NCBI GenBank assembly: GCA_027451265.1
Contig: DAIDJT010000015.1
Coordinates: 1-18,442 of the forward strand
Source: Bacteroidales bacterium
GTDB taxonomy: Bacteria > Bacteroidota > Bacteroidia > Bacteroidales > VadinHA17
Direction: 5' to 3'
DNA length: 18,442 nucleotides
Each line of letters begins with the position of its first letter. Position 1 is the stretch's first letter. The notes below the pieces were generated by a model, which was given only the letters and a program-made list of their open reading frames with translations, had not been told where the DNA came from and did not search any database. Below are positions 16,651 to 18,442 of this stretch, one piece after another. A program made the position numbers and the translations under genes.

Positions 16651-17130
16651 TCAGTATTGTATCTTGTCCGGGAGTTCCTCCCACTTCTTCAGAACGCTGT
16701 CTCCTTCCTCCTTCAGGCCGCGGACCATTGCGATACTCTTTTCACCGTTATCCAGGGCCAGTTCCTCGTAAATGTGATTGTCACTGAATCCGGCGGCAGC
16801 TGCACGGTACCTGTCAGAAGCATAGACAATGCGCCTTATACCGGCCCAGTAAATGGCCCCCAGGCACATGGGGCACGGCTCGCATGAGGCATAGATGACA
16901 CAACCAGACAGATCATGCGTGCCCAGGGTCTCAGCTGCCATCCTGATGGCCATCACCTCGGCATGAGCAGTAGGATCATGACCGGTAACAACCCTGTTGC
17001 CGGCCCGGGCAATGATGCTTCCATCCCTGACAATAACCGCCCCGAAGGGCCCGCCGCCGTCCTTCATATTCTCCCCTGCCGTCTTTATCGCAAGTTCAAG
17101 GTATCTTTTATCCTCTCCGCTGAGTTTCAT
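16651..17130 (-). CDS. Guanine-deaminase-like nucleoside/base deaminase (CMP/dCMP deaminase fold)
   Basis: 159 residues. The zinc site is complete: HAE at 56-58 (zinc His56, proton shuttle Glu58) and PCPMC at 85-89 (zinc Cys86, Cys89). Similarity to Bacillus subtilis GuaD runs through GGPFGAVIV, DPTAHAEV, ASCEPCPMCLGAIYWA and AAGFSDNHIYEE. The chain ends in Tyr, as GuaD does, where the C-terminal tail is swapped between subunits near the active site. Guanine to xanthine plus ammonia is therefore the best guess. TadA-type tRNA adenosine deaminase is less likely given the C-terminal half. The longest frame starts from a TTG at 17148; the ATG at 17130 is chosen because family members begin just before this helix. 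A short reading frame ends on this ATG (TAATG), so coupling to upstream translation is possible. The glycosylase start is 6 bases past the stop. Confidence 0.9.
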   Translation of the reverse strand: MKLSGEDKRYLELAIKTAGENMKDGGGPFGAVIVRDGSIIARAGNRVVTGHDPTAHAEVMAIRMAAETLGTHDLSGCVIYASCEPCPMCLGAIYWAGIRRIVYASDRYRAAAAGFSDNHIYEELALDNGEKSIAMVRGLKEEGDSVLKKWEELPDKIQY

Positions 17131-17158
17131 TACCGTGACATGTGACAATTAATACTTT

Positions 17159-17276
17159 CCATTTTGCTGCCGGCGGTGATCAACGCTCTCCTTTCCGGCA
17201 GATGTTACAATTATTCATTCCCCATTTTGCTGCCGGCGGTGATCAACGCTCTCCTTTCCGGCAGATGTTACAATTA
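17159..17276. repeat. Tandem 63-base-period duplication, two perfect 55-base copies
   Basis: The bases at 17159-17213 recur without a mismatch at 17222-17276, separated by 8 bases (TTCATTCC). A partial, degenerate third copy is visible at 17133-17151 (15 of 19 bases match the copy end). Each copy contains a 7-bp inverted repeat, CTGCCGG / CCGGCAG (17167-17173 with 17195-17201, and 17230-17236 with 17258-17264), around a 21-base loop. The right copy encodes the last residues of the ligase-like protein on the minus strand, and the left copy lies just past its stop. The period is 21 codons, so the reading frame is kept across the junction. Perfect identity implies a recent duplication or active homogenisation. 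Confidence 0.95.
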
Positions 17277-18442
17277 ACAGGGTGTAAAAATAAGAAAAGA
17301 ATGCGGCTCCGGTAAATGAACTGAACGTATCATCATTTAGCATGGAGACTATTATGACAGTCATGAAGACCAGGAACGGATATGAGAAACGGTTCCGGCT
17401 CATGAGCCATGGGACCAGCAGCAGGGCGATGGCAAGGATCATCCCCGGAATGCCGAATGTCACCCCGAAGGTAAGATACTGGTTATGTGCCCTGAGACGG
17501 TATTCAGGTTTCAGCGGGGTGGAAATTGATCCGTATTCTTCGCTGAAGGCGGATGCCACGTCGCCTGTCCCGACACCCGACCATGGATTTTTCCTGATTA
17601 TCCCGGCAGCGGCACGGTAGAATTCGGGCCGCTGGGTGAGTGAGTGGCCTGAGGGATTGGCACCTCCGGCTGCGCGGTCAAGCTCCCATGCAAGCTCATA
17701 TGCCCTGGCCATGGGATTCCCTTTCCTTGCATACAGGGGATTGGCAAACCCGTTTTCAATATTTCTGATATCTCCGGCAGACAGGGTTGCCACAGCCGCT
17801 GAATCCTTTGCCATTCCCAGGGCGCTAATGTATCTTATGAGAGTCACCCGCAGCTCGTTGCCTGCATCGTCACTGCCGTCATATGCCTTCAGGCTTTTCT
17901 CATTCCATTCTTTCCTCAGTTCCTCCTCACACACGTTTATCCATACCAGGCAGCCGTTCTCGACGAGGTTTTCATCGGGGTAGTGCATGTAACGGTTGCC
18001 TGACGGGGTAACTGTGAGCCGGTCATTCACCATGGGGTTAGACGGATTATGGAGCCGGTGCCATGCTGAAACGGCCAGTAAGACAAGGAGGGCAGTCGCC
18101 GCCGCGGCCGCAGCCAGGAAGGCTATGCCAGCCCGCCCACGCCGGCCCGCAGTCACCATGAAGAACCCTGTCATGCCAAGCAGCAACACAAAAATAACCA
18201 GCCCCGTCACCGAGAGCAGCCTGAAGAGAAAAATGCTCATGGCTGCGGCCGCGGCGGCGAGCATGACCTTATACAGCTTCGCGCCGGTGCCGGGAAGAAG
18301 CCAGGCATTCAGACGCTTCCACCATGCCGGCAACCGGGGTACGCCTGTTGCGGCGATGACTCCCTCCGCCCGGGGTATTTCGCCGGGGGCTGGAATGATT
18401 CCCGGACCGGACATGCCAACATCCTTGCGGGCCTCACTCCCC
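17215..18442 (-). CDS. O-antigen ligase/polymerase-like membrane protein, Wzy_C type (partial, N-terminus off right edge)
   Basis: The frame is open to the right edge. A Met at 18414 exists, but codons upstream (…ARKDVG) continue without a stop, so the N-terminus and several membrane helices are probably missing. Visible in order: a hydrophilic Pro/Gly-rich stretch; Ala-rich membrane helices (about 45-115 from that Met); a periplasmic loop of roughly 190 residues with five cysteine/acid-rich turns and helices; the motif NPWSGVGTGDVASAF followed by RAHNQYLTFGVTFGIPG, the His-containing signature of Wzy_C/WaaL ligases and polymerases; then three more hydrophobic helices. Such proteins attach or polymerise undecaprenyl-linked polysaccharides in the periplasm. 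The last residues (SAGKESVDHRRQQNGE) are encoded by the right copy of the 55-base repeat, and the TGA lies in the spacer between copies. It is the first visible gene of the minus-strand operon. Confidence 0.75.
   Translation of the reverse strand, partial: GSEARKDVGMSGPGIIPAPGEIPRAEGVIAATGVPRLPAWWKRLNAWLLPGTGAKLYKVMLAAAAAAMSIFLFRLLSVTGLVIFVLLLGMTGFFMVTAGRRGRAGIAFLAAAAAATALLVLLAVSAWHRLHNPSNPMVNDRLTVTPSGNRYMHYPDENLVENGCLVWINVCEEELRKEWNEKSLKAYDGSDDAGNELRVTLIRYISALGMAKDSAAVATLSAGDIRNIENGFANPLYARKGNPMARAYELAWELDRAAGGANPSGHSLTQRPEFYRAAAGIIRKNPWSGVGTGDVASAFSEEYGSISTPLKPEYRLRAHNQYLTFGVTFGIPGMILAIALLLVPWLMSRNRFSYPFLVFMTVIIVSMLNDDTFSSFTGAAFFSYFYTLLIVTSAGKESVDHRRQQNGE

Noticed and set aside
16399..16887. 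162-codon plus-strand frame opposite the glycosylase and deaminase genes
   Set aside because: It is antisense to two genes with complete catalytic motifs and shows no domain of its own.
17131..17148. N-terminal extension of the deaminase from TTG
   Set aside because: No family residues and no ribosome site for it; the ATG at 17130 fits GuaD length.
17167..17264. Inverted repeats in the duplicated unit as transcription terminators
   Set aside because: The 7-bp stems have a 21-base loop and no T-run follows on either strand, so intrinsic termination is unlikely.
17159..17276. The repeat as a CRISPR array
   Set aside because: Only two full units with an 8-base spacer, and the unit is coding sequence of the ligase-like gene.

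Overview
The window reads as chromosomal DNA of a Bacteroidota bacterium, most likely of the order Bacteroidales or a close relative, with GC near 50% by eye. The reasons are a SusC/SusD outer-membrane pair, a surface lipoprotein in the same operon, a TMEM260/DUF2723 (GT117) membrane glycosyltransferase, a DUF6427-like membrane protein, mostly weak Shine-Dalgarno signals, and one match to the Bacteroidota -7 promoter box. I see no rRNA, tRNA, CRISPR array, insertion sequence or phage gene.

Left block (1-5498, minus strand): the proximal part of a polysaccharide utilization locus. A SusC-type TonB-dependent transporter (2265-5498) is followed by a SusD-type glycan-binding lipoprotein (454-2244) and then by a lipoprotein with an N-terminal fibronectin-III-like domain that runs off the left edge (1-434). 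Its opening resembles the DUF4957/DUF5123 lipoproteins found in some pectin-type loci. No degradative enzyme or regulator of the locus lies inside the window.

Middle block (5692-10128, plus strand), divergent from SusC across 193 bases: a compact three-gene cassette. It holds a 1012-residue ABC half-transporter with TerB-like and FHA-like N-terminal regions and a large loop before its last membrane helix. A helical lipoprotein and a small secreted protein follow, the last two separated by one base. This is the least understood part of the window and the best candidate for an undescribed functional unit. Its last stop codon touches the stop codon of the opposing operon with no base between them.

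Right block (10129-18442, minus strand): seven tightly packed genes in transcription order. They are an O-antigen ligase/polymerase-like membrane protein (cut by the right edge), a guanine-deaminase-like CMP/dCMP-fold enzyme, an AAG-type 3-methyladenine DNA glycosylase, the GT117 membrane glycosyltransferase, a NodB-type polysaccharide deacetylase, purD, and the DUF6427-like membrane protein. Two junctions are ATGA overlaps and two others are 5-6 bases apart, so most of the block is probably co-transcribed; a -7 box upstream of purD could give it a promoter of its own. Envelope glycosylation and purine metabolism/repair share this operon. A 55-base perfect direct repeat (63-base period) spans the end of the ligase gene and the leader of the deaminase gene. 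It duplicates the ligase C-terminus in frame, carries a 7-bp inverted repeat in each unit, and may shape translation of the deaminase.

Several starts were moved from the longest open frame. purD, the deaminase and GT117 have better internal ATGs than the upstream TTG or overlapping starts, and SusD is better started at its second ATG.
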